A stretch of DNA of 46,951 nt from Acutalibacter sp. 1XD8-33 (GTDB lineage: Bacteria > Bacillota > Clostridia > Oscillospirales > Acutalibacteraceae), in assembly GCF_003612555.1 (NCBI RefSeq), contig NZ_RAZF01000022.1:1-46951 (forward strand), given 5' to 3'. Both the position numbers and the translations under genes were made by a program. Of the stretch, positions 32,482 through 41,536 are shown in pieces; position 1 is the first letter of the stretch, and the number at the start of each line of letters is the position of its first letter. Below the pieces are notes generated by a model, which saw nothing but the letters and a program-made list of their open reading frames with translations, did no database searches and was not told the DNA's origin.

Positions 32482-34695
32482 TCATGTGCGGTCAATAGAC
32501 AGAACCCCTTTGATCCGGGACAGCCGGTCAATAATGTTTTGAAGCTGCTGCAGGCCGTTGATAGAGATTGTGGCGGAAATCACCGCGTTGGGGCCTCCTT
32601 TCTCCTGGCGGCAGTTCAGGGAGTGGATAAAAATGTTCATGTTGGAGAGCTGCTGGGTCACGTCGAACAACAGCCCGCCCCGGTCCACTGCTACAATATG
32701 CAGGGTGGACTTAAAATCATCCTTGACATCGCCCTCCCAGTGAGCATTTACCCAGCGCTCCGGTTCGGCACAGTCGGACAGGTCCTGGGGAACGTTGCGG
32801 CAGCTCCGCTTATGGATGGAAACGCCGAAGCCCCGGGTGATAAAGCCGATGATGTCGTCCCCTGGCAGGGGATTGCAGCAGCGGGAGAGCTTGATCAGAC
32901 AGTTGTCCATCCCATCCACCAGCACCCCGCTGGCCACCTTCTTAGAAGGCGCGGGGGTGTTCTGTACCAGAGGGGGAAGGTCCTGGTTGAAGGGCTGGGG
33001 AGCGGCGGCCTTTACCATGCGCTGGTGCTCCTCCCGAATCCGGGGCATCACCTTCCAGATCTGTACCCCGCCATAGCCGATGGCCGCGTACAGATCGTCG
33101 GCGGTGGAGCAGTTGTGGCGCTTGCCGATGCTCTCCACCATATAGTTCATCAGCTCCGGAGTTATGGGAATGCTGCTGCGGCGGAGCTCCCTCTCCAGCT
33201 CAGCCCTGCCCTCTACAATGTTCTCTTCCCTACGCTCCTTTTTAAACCAGGCCCGGATCTTGCTGCGGGCCTCGCTGGTGCGCACCATGGTCAGCCAGTC
33301 CCGGTTGGGCCCCCGGGTCTCCTTGCTGGTGAGGATTTCGATGATCTCCCCGGTCTTTACTTTATAGTCCAAGGGCACGATCTTCTTGTCCACCTTGGCG
33401 CCCACCATCCGGTTGCCCACGGCGCTGTGGATGGCATAGGCAAAGTCGATGACGCTGCTGCCCTGGGGCAGGTTCACCACGTCCCCCTTGGGGGTGAACA
33501 CAAACACCTCCTCGGGAATCAGGTCGCTTTTGATAGAGTGGACCAGATCGGTGATATCCTCGGTGTCCGCCTGGTTCTCCAGCATCTGGCGGATCCAGGA
33601 GAGGCGCTCGTCCAGCGAGCGGTTGTCGGCCTGCTTGGCGGACATGCCGATCTTGTATTTCCAGTGGGCCGCAATGCCGTATTCGGCTGTCTGGTGCATC
33701 TCCCAGGTGCGAATCTGTACCTCAAACGGCACCCCGGCTTTGGTAATGACCGTGGTATGCAGGGATTGATACATGTTGGGTTTCGGGGTAGAGATATAGT
33801 CCTTGAAGCGGTTTGGCAAGGGGGTAAACATGTCATGGACCACGCCCAGAACGTTGTAGCAGTCCTCGATGGTGTCCACGATCACCCGCATGGCGAACAC
33901 GTCGTAGATCTCCTCGAACTCCTTGCCCTGGATGAACATTTTCCGATAGATGCTGTAGATGCTTTTCACCCGGCCCTCAATATAGACCTGGGGCACGGCG
34001 GATTCCAGCCGCTCCCGGAGCTGGTCCTTGAGCCCCAGGATGAATTGGCTGCGAGTAGTGCTGCGGGAGGTGAGGTAATCTTCGATTTCCTGATAGGCGG
34101 CGGGGTCCAGATATTTCAGGGACACGTCCTCCATAGTCTCCTTCACAGTGCGCATACCTAACCGATGGGCGATGGGGGCGTAGACTTCCAGGCATTCCCG
34201 GGCCTTGTCCCGCTGTTTTTGGGGAGACATGAATTCCAGGGTGGAGAGGTTGTGCATCCGGTCCGCGAACTTGATAATGATGACCCGGATGTCCTGGGCC
34301 ATGGCCATCAGCATTTTCCGCAGGTTTTCCGCCTGCTCCTCCTCCCGGGAGGAAAAGGGAATCTTGTCCAGCTTGGTGACCCCGTCAATGAGCAGGGCCA
34401 CCTCCTGGCCGAATTCCTGCACGATCTCCTCCAGGGTGTACTCTGTGTCCTCCACCACGTCATGGAGCAGGCCGGCCACCACGGACTGGGTGTCCATGCC
34501 CAGATCCACCAGAACCGCCGCCACGGACAGGGGATGGATGATATAGGGTTCGCCGGAGCTGCGCTTCTGCTCCCGGTGCATCCGCTCGGCCAGCCGGTAA
34601 GCCTGCCCGATCAACACCCGGTCGAATTCCTTCCCGCTCTCCTTGATAATCTGCTGTAGCTCCTCATAGGTGCTGATCTGTCTTACCGCTGGCAT
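32482..34695 (-). CDS. rel: Bifunctional (p)ppGpp synthetase/hydrolase
   Basis: This 737-aa Rel protein makes and degrades the alarmone (p)ppGpp. The hydrolase domain has YIIHPLSVAAVL, the HD pair in LLHDVVEDTE and FADRMHNLSTL. The synthetase domain has RFKDYISTPKPNMYQSLHT, where RFKD is the RxKD form seen in bifunctional enzymes, and VQIRTWEMHQTAEYGIAAHW. TGS (VFTPKGDVVNLPQGSS), a CCNPLPGD zinc-finger region and a C-terminal ACT domain follow. ATG 34695 has GGAGGAG eight bases upstream; the longer frame to 34716 would translate that site. It is 41 bp downstream of recJ in one operon. Confidence 0.96.
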   Translation of the reverse strand: MPAVRQISTYEELQQIIKESGKEFDRVLIGQAYRLAERMHREQKRSSGEPYIIHPLSVAAVLVDLGMDTQSVVAGLLHDVVEDTEYTLEEIVQEFGQEVALLIDGVTKLDKIPFSSREEEQAENLRKMLMAMAQDIRVIIIKFADRMHNLSTLEFMSPQKQRDKARECLEVYAPIAHRLGMRTVKETMEDVSLKYLDPAAYQEIEDYLTSRSTTRSQFILGLKDQLRERLESAVPQVYIEGRVKSIYSIYRKMFIQGKEFEEIYDVFAMRVIVDTIEDCYNVLGVVHDMFTPLPNRFKDYISTPKPNMYQSLHTTVITKAGVPFEVQIRTWEMHQTAEYGIAAHWKYKIGMSAKQADNRSLDERLSWIRQMLENQADTEDITDLVHSIKSDLIPEEVFVFTPKGDVVNLPQGSSVIDFAYAIHSAVGNRMVGAKVDKKIVPLDYKVKTGEIIEILTSKETRGPNRDWLTMVRTSEARSKIRAWFKKERREENIVEGRAELERELRRSSIPITPELMNYMVESIGKRHNCSTADDLYAAIGYGGVQIWKVMPRIREEHQRMVKAAAPQPFNQDLPPLVQNTPAPSKKVASGVLVDGMDNCLIKLSRCCNPLPGDDIIGFITRGFGVSIHKRSCRNVPQDLSDCAEPERWVNAHWEGDVKDDFKSTLHIVAVDRGGLLFDVTQQLSNMNIFIHSLNCRQEKGGPNAVISATISINGLQQLQNIIDRLSRIKGVLSIDRT

Positions 34696-34736
34696 ACAAT
34701 ACTCCTCCTTTTTCAAAACGGCGGGCCTCAGGCTGC

Positions 34737-36785
34737 CTATACCGCTTTTTGCAGGTCTTTCAGCTGGGCAAGCATGGGGCTTGCGAAAATATCCACCTTG
34801 CTTTCAACGGGGATCCGGCCGGCAGAGATGAAATTCCCCCGCACCCCGCCCTGGATCAGCTCCGCCTGACGCAGCAGGTCCAGGCTGAACAGCAGCCTTC
34901 CCAGGGTAAAGCCCTGGGGGGCTAAGCTGCTTAGCAGCAATTCCGCGCCCAAAGCCGGACCGGGCTTTAAAGGCAGGGTCTTATACAAAACCGCCAGCTG
35001 TTCCCGGGTGGGAGAGAGCTCCTGGGCCTCCTGGGGGGAGAGGGGCTCTTGGCGGAGAAATTTTTCATAGATCCGCAGGCTCTTCAGACAGGCCCTCTGA
35101 TCCAGCCCGCTGAGCTTCACGTCCCGCACTAAAATTTCCACGCTGTTTTCTCCCCGATAGGTGTTCAGCTGTAAATTTACGGCCAAGTCAATCCGGGCCC
35201 CCAGGGGATAGGGAAAATCTCCCGGCCCCACCCCGAACAGTACGCATTGAAAGCTGCGGCCGTCCCGCCGGCAGAGAAGGCGGGAGTGAATCCCCGCGCT
35301 GCCTACCGGGCGCACCCCCTTCAGCTCCACGCCGCAGATGGCGAAGAGGGGCTGGGCGTTCCCCGCGCCGAAGGGCTCCAAAGGCTCCAGCGCGGCCAGG
35401 GTTTCCAGATTGATGGCAGCGGGTTTCAGGGAGCAGTCCAGCCGAAGAGTGAGGGCAGGCATCTCTGGGCAGTTCAGCTGAGCGAACCGGTTCAACCCGC
35501 GGGCAAATTCCGGAATATTCTCCACCGGCAGAGTGACGCCGGCCGCCATGGGATGTCCGCCGTACCGTTCCAACAGATCCTTGCAGGCGCTCACCGCCTG
35601 GAACAGGGAAAAGCCCTCCACGCTGCGGCCGCTGCCCCGGGCGGAGTCCCCCTCGCAGGAGAGCACAAAACAGGGCTTGCCATAGCGTTCGGTAAGGCGG
35701 GAGGCCACAATGCCCACAACCCCATGGTGCCAGTTCTCCCCGGCCACGACCAGGATCCGTTCTGCGGCCAGTCCAGGGTTTTCCTCCACGATTTGGCAGG
35801 CTTGGGCGGTGAGCTGGGCCTCCACGGCCTTCCGCCGCCGGTTGTCCCCCCGCAGCTCCTCCGCCAGGGCCAGGGCGTTCTGGCTGTCCTCATAGGTGAG
35901 CAGCCGGACCGCCCGTTCCGGGGCGCCCATGCGGCCGGTGGCGTTGATACAGGGTACGGCGGAAAAGGCCAGCTTGGTAGAGGTGGCCCCATCGCCGTTT
36001 AAGTCCAGAATGGCGTCCAGGCCGGGACGCCGGCGCTGGTTGATCTGCTCCAGGCCCGCCAGTACGATCTGGCGGTTTTCTCCCAGCAGGGGGACGGAGT
36101 CCCCCACCGTGCCCACAGCGGCCAGATCGGCATATTGAGCCAGGATGGCTTCCGCGTTTCCGTCCTCCAGGGCGATGAGCAGCTTCAGGGCGACCCCGGC
36201 CCCGGAGAGCTCCCGGAAAGGACTCTGGTCGTCCATCTGATGGGCGTCCACCACGGCGGCGGCTTCTGGAATTTCCTCATGGGGCTGATGGTGGTCCGTG
36301 ACCACCACATCAATTCCCAGGCTCTTGGCGTAGGCGATTTCCTGGTTGGCGGAGATCCCATTGTCCACGGTAATGATCAGCTCCACGCCTTCCCGTGCCA
36401 GGGTGTCCACCGCAGAGAGGTTCATGCCGTATCCCTCTCCGTCCCGCTGGGGGATGTAGAAGGAGACGTCGGCATTTTTGCCCCGCAGATAGGTGTAGAG
36501 GATGGCGGTGGCAGTGACCCCGTCCGCGTCGTAGTCCCCATATATGGCGATTTTCTCAAAATCTTCCAGGGCGCGGCGAATCCGCGCCACAGCCCGGTCC
36601 ATATCCTTCATCTGATAGGGGTCCGAGAGCCGTTCCCGGCTCAGCAGGCGGGAGACCCCTTCTTGATCAGAAAAACCCCGAACCATAAAAAGCGCCGCCA
36701 GCAGAGGCGGGATACCGCAGTCCTTCGCCAGATTTACCGCAGCCTCTTTATCCAAGGGCGGTAGATCCCATAACTTTATATTCAC
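34737..36785 (-). CDS. recJ: Single-stranded-DNA-specific exonuclease
   Basis: This 682-aa DHH-family 5'-3' exonuclease acts in recombination and repair. Motifs are YGDYDADGVTATAIL, VTDHHQPHEEIP (DHH), then the DHHA1 part with GENWHHGVVGIVASRL and RYGGHPMAAGVTL (GGHxxAAG). The C-terminal OB domain follows. The GTG start at 36785 gives the usual beginning (VNIKLWDLPPLDKEAA) and has AAGGTGG seven bases upstream. An ATG at 36914 would lie only about 11 bases from the predicted transcription start with no ribosome binding site, and adds an atypical AT-rich leader. First gene of the recJ-rel unit. Confidence 0.93.
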   Translation of the reverse strand: MNIKLWDLPPLDKEAAVNLAKDCGIPPLLAALFMVRGFSDQEGVSRLLSRERLSDPYQMKDMDRAVARIRRALEDFEKIAIYGDYDADGVTATAILYTYLRGKNADVSFYIPQRDGEGYGMNLSAVDTLAREGVELIITVDNGISANQEIAYAKSLGIDVVVTDHHQPHEEIPEAAAVVDAHQMDDQSPFRELSGAGVALKLLIALEDGNAEAILAQYADLAAVGTVGDSVPLLGENRQIVLAGLEQINQRRRPGLDAILDLNGDGATSTKLAFSAVPCINATGRMGAPERAVRLLTYEDSQNALALAEELRGDNRRRKAVEAQLTAQACQIVEENPGLAAERILVVAGENWHHGVVGIVASRLTERYGKPCFVLSCEGDSARGSGRSVEGFSLFQAVSACKDLLERYGGHPMAAGVTLPVENIPEFARGLNRFAQLNCPEMPALTLRLDCSLKPAAINLETLAALEPLEPFGAGNAQPLFAICGVELKGVRPVGSAGIHSRLLCRRDGRSFQCVLFGVGPGDFPYPLGARIDLAVNLQLNTYRGENSVEILVRDVKLSGLDQRACLKSLRIYEKFLRQEPLSPQEAQELSPTREQLAVLYKTLPLKPGPALGAELLLSSLAPQGFTLGRLLFSLDLLRQAELIQGGVRGNFISAGRIPVESKVDIFASPMLAQLKDLQKAV

Positions 36786-36931
36786 AATATATCCACCTTG
36801 AGATCCCAGATATCCAATGGGTTTATAGTCAAACACTTCAAACGTATCAAAATCACAAGCAGATAAAGTTGTTGCCTTTATCTGTAATCTTGAAAAGACT
36901 ACTTTCAAGCTCATTGACTATATAACAATAT

Positions 36932-36960
36932 ATTTTACCATGGTTTTGGGAAACTTGCAA
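36932..36960 (-). promoter_or_regulatory. Promoter of recJ-rel
   Basis: On the minus strand, -35 TTGCAA (36960-36955), a 17-bp spacer and -10 TAAAAT (36937-36932). It predicts a leader of about 140 nt before the GTG start. Confidence 0.75.
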
Positions 36961-37023
36961 GAGAACCAGGATATTTTGCCCGGTTTTTTCGGAAGGCGTC
37001 CTGTGCCGCGCCGGCCTTTCTAT

Positions 37024-37051
37024 TTGACATCTTCGCAGAACATGATATAAT
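37024..37051 (+). promoter_or_regulatory. Promoter of the first flavodoxin-like gene
   Basis: Perfect -35 TTGACA (37024-37029) and perfect -10 TATAAT (37046-37051), 16-bp spacer. The following bases GTACGCAGAGCG match the element upstream of yebC, and a GGGGAC/GTCCCC hairpin follows in the leader. Confidence 0.85.
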
Positions 37052-37202
37052 GTACGCAGAGCGCTTATTTGGGGGACAATCGGTCCCCTGGTCCTCGAAA
37101 ACTCCAGGAAGAATACACCTTATGAAAGGCAAGGGGCTACGCACGCGATCTCTCAAAAAGTATATAAAAACAGAGTCGGAACCGGTCCGCAAGGAGGCAA
37201 TA

Positions 37203-37790
37203 ATGAACATATTGGATCGCAAAAAACACGCGCTGGTGCTGTTCGGGTCCCCCCACAGCCACGGCTCCACCCGGATGCTTCTGGGGAGCTTTCTGGAGGT
37301 TTTCCGGGACTGCAAGGACTGGCTGGTGGAGGAGATGGACCTGTACGCCATGAATCCCCACCCCTGCACAGGCTGCGGAGCCTGCGCCAAAAAGGAGGCC
37401 TGTCAGTTCCCGGACCTGGACGGCTTCGACAAGGCCCTGCGCCGGTCCGACCTGCTGATAGTGGCCGCCCCGGTGTACAACGCCTCGTTCCCCGCCCCCA
37501 TGAAGGCCCTGCTGGACCGCACCCAGCGGTATTTTGAGGCCAGGTTTTCCCTGGGGAAACGGCCCCCCGTCAAAAAGCACCGGGAAGCGGCGCTGCTGCT
37601 CTCTATGGGACGAGAGGAGGATTTCCCCGTGGAGGTCTGCGCCTATCAGTTGGAGCGGGCCTTCAGCGTGATGAATACCACCCTGCGGGGCTGCGCGGTC
37701 TGGGCGGGCACGGACCGGGGCCGGGAAAACCTGGGAACCGCCCAGCAAAAAGCCCGGGCCCTGGCTCTTGAAATCCTGGGAGAAATGTGA
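37203..37790 (+). CDS. Flavodoxin family NAD(P)H-dependent oxidoreductase 1
   Basis: This 195-aa flavoprotein has the NADPH-dependent FMN reductase fold. An FMN phosphate loop is seen in GSPHSHGSTRML near the N-terminus, and VAAPVYNASFPAPMKALLDR is the second flavin-contacting region. Between them CTGCGACAKKEAC provides four cysteines, which in related iron-sulfur flavoproteins can hold a cluster. Substrate unknown. ATG 37203 follows AAGGAGG. The 3' end overlaps the -35 box of the next promoter at 37768. It resembles the protein at 40129 in plan but is not a close copy. Confidence 0.88.
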   Translation: MNILDRKKHALVLFGSPHSHGSTRMLLGSFLEVFRDCKDWLVEEMDLYAMNPHPCTGCGACAKKEACQFPDLDGFDKALRRSDLLIVAAPVYNASFPAPMKALLDRTQRYFEARFSLGKRPPVKKHREAALLLSMGREEDFPVEVCAYQLERAFSVMNTTLRGCAVWAGTDRGRENLGTAQQKARALALEILGEM

Positions 37791-37890
37791 TATAATGTAC
37801 GCAGAGCGTACATTCGGAGTTTCCCTCTTGCCTGTAAGGCTCGTCTTTTGTTGCTCGAAAGTACCGGAAAACTCCAAGCAGATTTATGAT
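37768..37890 (+). promoter_or_regulatory. Promoter-palindrome-hairpin element upstream of yebC
   Basis: The -35 TTGAAA (37768-37773), a 17-bp spacer and the -10 TATAAT (37791-37796). Overlapping the start point is a perfect palindrome TGTACGC-AGA-GCGTACA (37796-37812). GGAGTTTCC (37816-37824) then pairs with GGAAAACTCC (37866-37875, one bulged A) around an inner GCCT/AGGC hairpin. AAGCAGATTTATG follows. An inverted relative with a different but still paired stem lies at 46697-46800. Confidence 0.65.
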
Positions 37891-37929
37891 AGATATAGAT
37901 CAGATACTATACAGTAAGGCGGTTTTACT

Positions 37930-38679
37930 ATGTCTGGACATTCAAAATGGAACAATATCAAGCGGAAAAAGGAGAAGGCCGACGGCGCCAAGGCTAAGGT
38001 CTTTACCAAGATTGGTCGGGAACTGGCGGTGGCGGTGAAAGAGGGGGGCAGCGCGGACCCGGCGGCCAACTCCCGCCTGAAGGACTGCATCGCCAAGGCC
38101 AAGGCGGCCAACGTGCCCAACGACAACATCGAGCGCATTATCAAGCGAGCCGCAGGCGAGGGCAATGCTGACAGCTATGAGAACATCACCTACGAGGGCT
38201 ACGGTCCCTGCGGGGTGGCGGTGATCGTGGAGACCCTTACGGACAACCGCAACCGCACCGCAGCAGACGTGCGCCACGCCTTTGACAAATACGGCGGAAA
38301 CCTGGGCACCACGGGCTGCGTCTCTTTTATGTTCAAGGAGAAGGGCGTCATCGTGGTGGAGCGCGAGGGCCTAGACGAGGATACGGTGATGGCCGACGCC
38401 CTGGAGGCCGGCGCCTCCGACTTCGCGGCGGATGAGGACGTGTTCGAGATCACCACCGAGCCCGGCGACTTCAGCGGGGTCCGGGAGGATCTGGAGCAGA
38501 AGGGCTACGAGTTTGTCTCCGCCGAGGTGGAGATGGTGCCCGACACCTACACAGCCATTTCTGATGAGGAAACTGTGGTCAAAATGCAGAAGATGCTGGA
38601 CCTCCTGGAGGACAACGACGACGTGCAAAACGTCTGGCACAACTGGGACGCCCCGGAGGATGAGGACGAGGAAGATTGA
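37930..38679 (+). CDS. YebC/PmpR family protein
   Basis: This 249-aa member of the YebC/TACO1 family starts [18 protein letters not shown], the typical beginning. It continues with [42 protein letters not shown] and [16 protein letters not shown], all hallmark segments (given here in parts of known order). Members act as transcriptional regulators or as translation factors that relieve ribosome stalling; recent work favours the latter for many. The start follows AAGGCGG. A terminator separates it from pyrB. Confidence 0.95.
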   Translation: MSGHSKWNNIKRKKEKADGAKAKVFTKIGRELAVAVKEGGSADPAANSRLKDCIAKAKAANVPNDNIERIIKRAAGEGNADSYENITYEGYGPCGVAVIVETLTDNRNRTAADVRHAFDKYGGNLGTTGCVSFMFKEKGVIVVEREGLDEDTVMADALEAGASDFAADEDVFEITTEPGDFSGVREDLEQKGYEFVSAEVEMVPDTYTAISDEETVVKMQKMLDLLEDNDDVQNVWHNWDAPEDEDEED

Positions 38680-38688
38680 CGGCGGGGA

Positions 38689-38721
38689 GGCCGTGGGTAA
38701 TTGGTTTGCCCACGGCCTTTT
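38689..38721 (+). terminator. Terminator after yebC
   Basis: GGCCGTGGG (38689-38697) pairs with CCCACGGCC (38709-38717), followed by TTTT. It lies only 34 bases before the pyrB start, so pyrB needs either readthrough or control at this hairpin. I see no alternative antiterminator. Confidence 0.8.
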
Positions 38722-38754
38722 GCGGCGGAATTTTTTGAGAAAGGCGGCGGCGCG

Positions 38755-39702
38755 ATGCGGCATTTAATCGATCCACTGGATTTCACCAGGGAGGAGACAG
38801 ACCGGCTCTTGGGGCTGGCGGAGACAATCATGGACAAGCCTTCGGAATACGCCCACCGGTGCGCGGGGAAAATCCTGGCCACCCTGTTTTTCGAGCCCAG
38901 CACCCGGACCCGGCTGAGCTTTGAATCGGCCATGCTCCGGCTGGGGGGGCAGGTGCTGGGCTTCTCCAGCGCCCAGAGCAGCTCGGCGGCAAAGGGCGAG
39001 AGCGTGGCGGACACCATCCGCATGATCTCCGGCTACGCGGACATCGCCGCCATGCGGCACTTCAAAGAGGGCGCGCCCTTTGTGGCGGCCCGGTACTCCC
39101 GGATTCCCGTGGTGAACGCAGGAGACGGGGGCCACCAGCACCCCACCCAGACCCTGACGGATCTCTTCACCATCCGGCGTTGCCGGGGGAAAGTGGGAGA
39201 CCTGACCATCGGCCTGTGCGGGGACCTGAAATTCGGCCGCACGGTCCACTCCCTCATCAAGTCCCTGGTACGGTACGAGGGCATCCGGTTTGTGCTCATC
39301 TCTCCGGAGGAGCTGCGGACGCCGGGGTACATCCTCAAGGAGGTGCTGGGACCGTCGGGGCATCCCTTCACCGAAGTCCGGCGGATGGAGGAAGTTATGC
39401 CGGAACTGGACGTGCTGTACATGACCCGGGTCCAGCGGGAGCGGTTCTTCAACGAGGAGGACTACGTGCGGCTGAAGGACTCCTACATCCTCACCCCGGA
39501 GAAGCTGCGCATGGGCAAGGCGGACCTGGCGGTGCTCCACCCCCTTCCCCGGGTGAACGAGATCGACCAGCAGGTGGACCAGGACCCCAGGGCCCTGTAC
39601 TTCCAGCAGGCCAGGGGCGGGGTTTTCGTGCGCATGGCGCTGATTCTGTCTCTGCTGGGCCTGGAGCCGGACATTCTGGAGAAGGAGGGAGAACCATGCT
39701 GA
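38755..39702 (+). CDS. pyrB: Aspartate carbamoyltransferase catalytic subunit
   Basis: This 315-aa enzyme joins carbamoyl phosphate and aspartate in the first committed step of pyrimidine synthesis. The carbamoyl-phosphate site [12 protein letters not shown] is intact, with SSSAAKGES (the 80s-loop), [17 protein letters not shown], a central domain with [12 protein letters not shown] and HPLPRVNEI near the end. ATG 38755 follows GAAAGGCGG. The stop overlaps the start of pyrI by seven bases, the standard pyrBI coupling. Confidence 0.96.
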   Translation: MRHLIDPLDFTREETDRLLGLAETIMDKPSEYAHRCAGKILATLFFEPSTRTRLSFESAMLRLGGQVLGFSSAQSSSAAKGESVADTIRMISGYADIAAMRHFKEGAPFVAARYSRIPVVNAGDGGHQHPTQTLTDLFTIRRCRGKVGDLTIGLCGDLKFGRTVHSLIKSLVRYEGIRFVLISPEELRTPGYILKEVLGPSGHPFTEVRRMEEVMPELDVLYMTRVQRERFFNEEDYVRLKDSYILTPEKLRMGKADLAVLHPLPRVNEIDQQVDQDPRALYFQQARGGVFVRMALILSLLGLEPDILEKEGEPC

Positions 39703-40121
39703 ACATCGACAGCATCGAGAACGGCATTGTCATCGATCACATCACCGCCGGGCGGGGTATGCGGGTATACGAGCTCTTGGAGCTCCACAGGCTGGACACC
39801 TGCGTGGCCATCATCCGCAACGCCCGCAGCAGCAAGTTCGGGCGCAAGGACATCATCAAGATCGAGGGCGTGATGGACGTGGACCTGGACGTGCTGGGCT
39901 TCATCGACGACCACGCCACGGTGTGCGTGATCCGGGACGGGAAGCTCCTGGAGAAGAAGCGCCCCCAGCTGCCCCAGCGGCTGGTGAACATCGTCAGCTG
40001 CAAGAACCCCCGGTGCATCACCAGCGTGGAGGACGTGGACCAGATTTTCTACCTCTGCGACGGAGAGAAGCACCGCTACCGCTGCCAGTACTGCGAACAG
40101 CTCCTCAGCGAGGAGGGGTGA
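39696..40121 (+). CDS. pyrI: Aspartate carbamoyltransferase regulatory subunit
   Basis: This 141-aa regulatory chain binds CTP/ATP and zinc and assembles with PyrB into a dodecamer. The allosteric domain begins [16 protein letters not shown], with KDIIKIEG and [10 protein letters not shown]. The zinc domain has four cysteines in CKNPRC and later CQYC (C-x4-C...C-x2-C). The start follows GAAGGAGGG. The 3' end contains the ribosome binding site of the next gene, eight bases away. Confidence 0.95.
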   Translation: MLNIDSIENGIVIDHITAGRGMRVYELLELHRLDTCVAIIRNARSSKFGRKDIIKIEGVMDVDLDVLGFIDDHATVCVIRDGKLLEKKRPQLPQRLVNIVSCKNPRCITSVEDVDQIFYLCDGEKHRYRCQYCEQLLSEEG

Positions 40122-40128
40122 GGGCCCC

Positions 40129-40917
40129 GTGAAAATCCTGATCGTCAACGGCGGACCCCGCAAGGGAAACACCTGGCTGCTCACAGAAAAGGCCAAGGAG
40201 ATGCTGAAGGCCCTGGACCCGGCCATTCTGTTCCGGGAGGTACAGCTCTCCCAGCTTGGCCTTCCCTTCTGTACAGGGTGCAGCAGCTGCTTTCGCAAAG
40301 GCCCTGGGACCTGCCCCCATCACGAGGCCATCCAACCGGTGATGGATTTGCTGGAGGAGTGCGACGGGGTGATTTTTTCCGTGCCGTGCTATCAGGGGCA
40401 TCTGCCGGGCATTCTGAAGAACCTCACGGACCATATGGCGTTCCTGCTCCACCGGCCCAGGTATTTCACAAAGAAAGCCCTCGTCATCAGCACCACCGGG
40501 GGCATCGGCGCCAGGGGCGCCACAAAGGCTCTGGCCGCCGTACTTTCCGGGTGGGGCTTCAACCGATGCTACCAGCTGCCCGTGGCGGCGCTGAGCTGGA
40601 ACGCCTACCGGCCCACGGAGAAGGACCTGGGAAAGACGCATGCCGTCACAGAACGATTTTACCGCGACCTGCGGTCCGGGAAGATGCACGTTCCCGGCTT
40701 TGGGGTTTTGATCCCCTTCAACCTGTTCCAGGCCATGTGCGCGGGGAACAGCGGCGGGGAGTATCCCACGGAGGACAACCGCTTCTGGCCCCAATACCTG
40801 GGCATGAGCTACGCGCCGGGGATTCCCCTGACCCCCGCCAGAAAGCTGTTTGGGCGGCTGATCTTTCTCTTGGGGAAAAAGCTGGCGAAGTCCATGGTGG
40901 TTACGTATAGGAAGTAG
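40129..40917 (+). CDS. Flavodoxin family NAD(P)H-dependent oxidoreductase 2
   Basis: This 262-aa flavodoxin-like protein has an N-terminal FMN loop VNGGPRKGNTWLL, a cysteine cluster FCTGCSSCFRKGPGTCP and VPCYQGHLPGILKNLTD as the second flavin region. The C-terminal 60 residues extend beyond the usual fold and include a hydrophobic-basic end (FGRLIFLLGKKLAKSM) that could lie on the membrane. GTG 40129 has AGGAGGGG upstream inside the pyrI end. Function is unknown; co-transcription with pyrBI is likely. Confidence 0.85.
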   Translation: MKILIVNGGPRKGNTWLLTEKAKEMLKALDPAILFREVQLSQLGLPFCTGCSSCFRKGPGTCPHHEAIQPVMDLLEECDGVIFSVPCYQGHLPGILKNLTDHMAFLLHRPRYFTKKALVISTTGGIGARGATKALAAVLSGWGFNRCYQLPVAALSWNAYRPTEKDLGKTHAVTERFYRDLRSGKMHVPGFGVLIPFNLFQAMCAGNSGGEYPTEDNRFWPQYLGMSYAPGIPLTPARKLFGRLIFLLGKKLAKSMVVTYRK

Positions 40918-40924
40918 ATCTGCG

Positions 40925-41516
40925 GCACATAACGCCAAGAATGGTGATAGGATAAAGCTGGGCTTCGTCATGGTGTCAAAAAGATAGACACTCGCACGGC
41001 TCGGTCTATCTTTCCGTTTTGCAAAGCAAAACTCTGCCAAGCTGGGTGCTGAGCGCGCACCGGGGTTGGGGCGCGTTAAAAAATATTGTACTTTTTGAAA
41101 CGCGCCCCAGGCGGAGTGCGTTGGGCTGACTATTCACACGCGGGGACGGCAGAAGGCGAAAGCCGGGATGGGAAGCCGCTGGCTGGTTCCGGTTTCCAAG
41201 GGATTGTCCCGCCTGCTCCGCAGTCGGGATAAGAAACCCCATACGTGGGTTTCTTACGGGAAACAGTCCACTGGACTGTTTCCCTATCTTCCTGCGTTGT
41301 TTTCTCAGGTGTTAAGGTCAAGGGCAAGACCTTGGGGCTTTGCCCCAAACCCCACAAGGGGCCTAACGCCCCTTGACCGCGTAATGTGTTGTAGCTTTGC
41401 GAAAACCGTAAGACGTTCACGACGAGCAAAGCGAGGAGTGGGTAAAAGTTTTTGATCAAACTTTTTTCAAAAAGTTTGTGGGGTGTGGGGTGAAACCCCA
41501 CGACCTTGTGGAGGCA
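40925..41516. repeat. Composite intergenic repeat, copy f
   Basis: This gap has no gene. 40945-41065 is an inverted relative of 31164-31285, with AAAGATAGAC/GTCTATCTTT. 41060-41105 has GGGGCGCG/CGCGCCCC. 41230-41256 holds TAAGAAACCC/GGGTTTCTTA, and 41258-41284 holds a perfect 12-bp hairpin GGGAAACAGTCC/GGACTGTTTCCC (loop ACT). After that come GGGCAAGACCTTGGGG, CACAAGGGGCCTAACGCCCCTTG and AAACTTTTTTCAAAAAGTTT modules. It ends about 20 bases before addA. Confidence 0.75.
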
Positions 41517-41536
41517 AATTCCAAGGGGGCGGTTTT

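Noticed and set aside
32467-34161. 564-aa plus-strand frame over rel
   Set aside because: Antisense shadow of a clearly conserved Rel protein.
38689-38755. PyrR- or uracil-dependent attenuator before pyrB
   Set aside because: There is a terminator hairpin, but no competing antiterminator and no PyrR-binding loop; it is most simply the yebC terminator.
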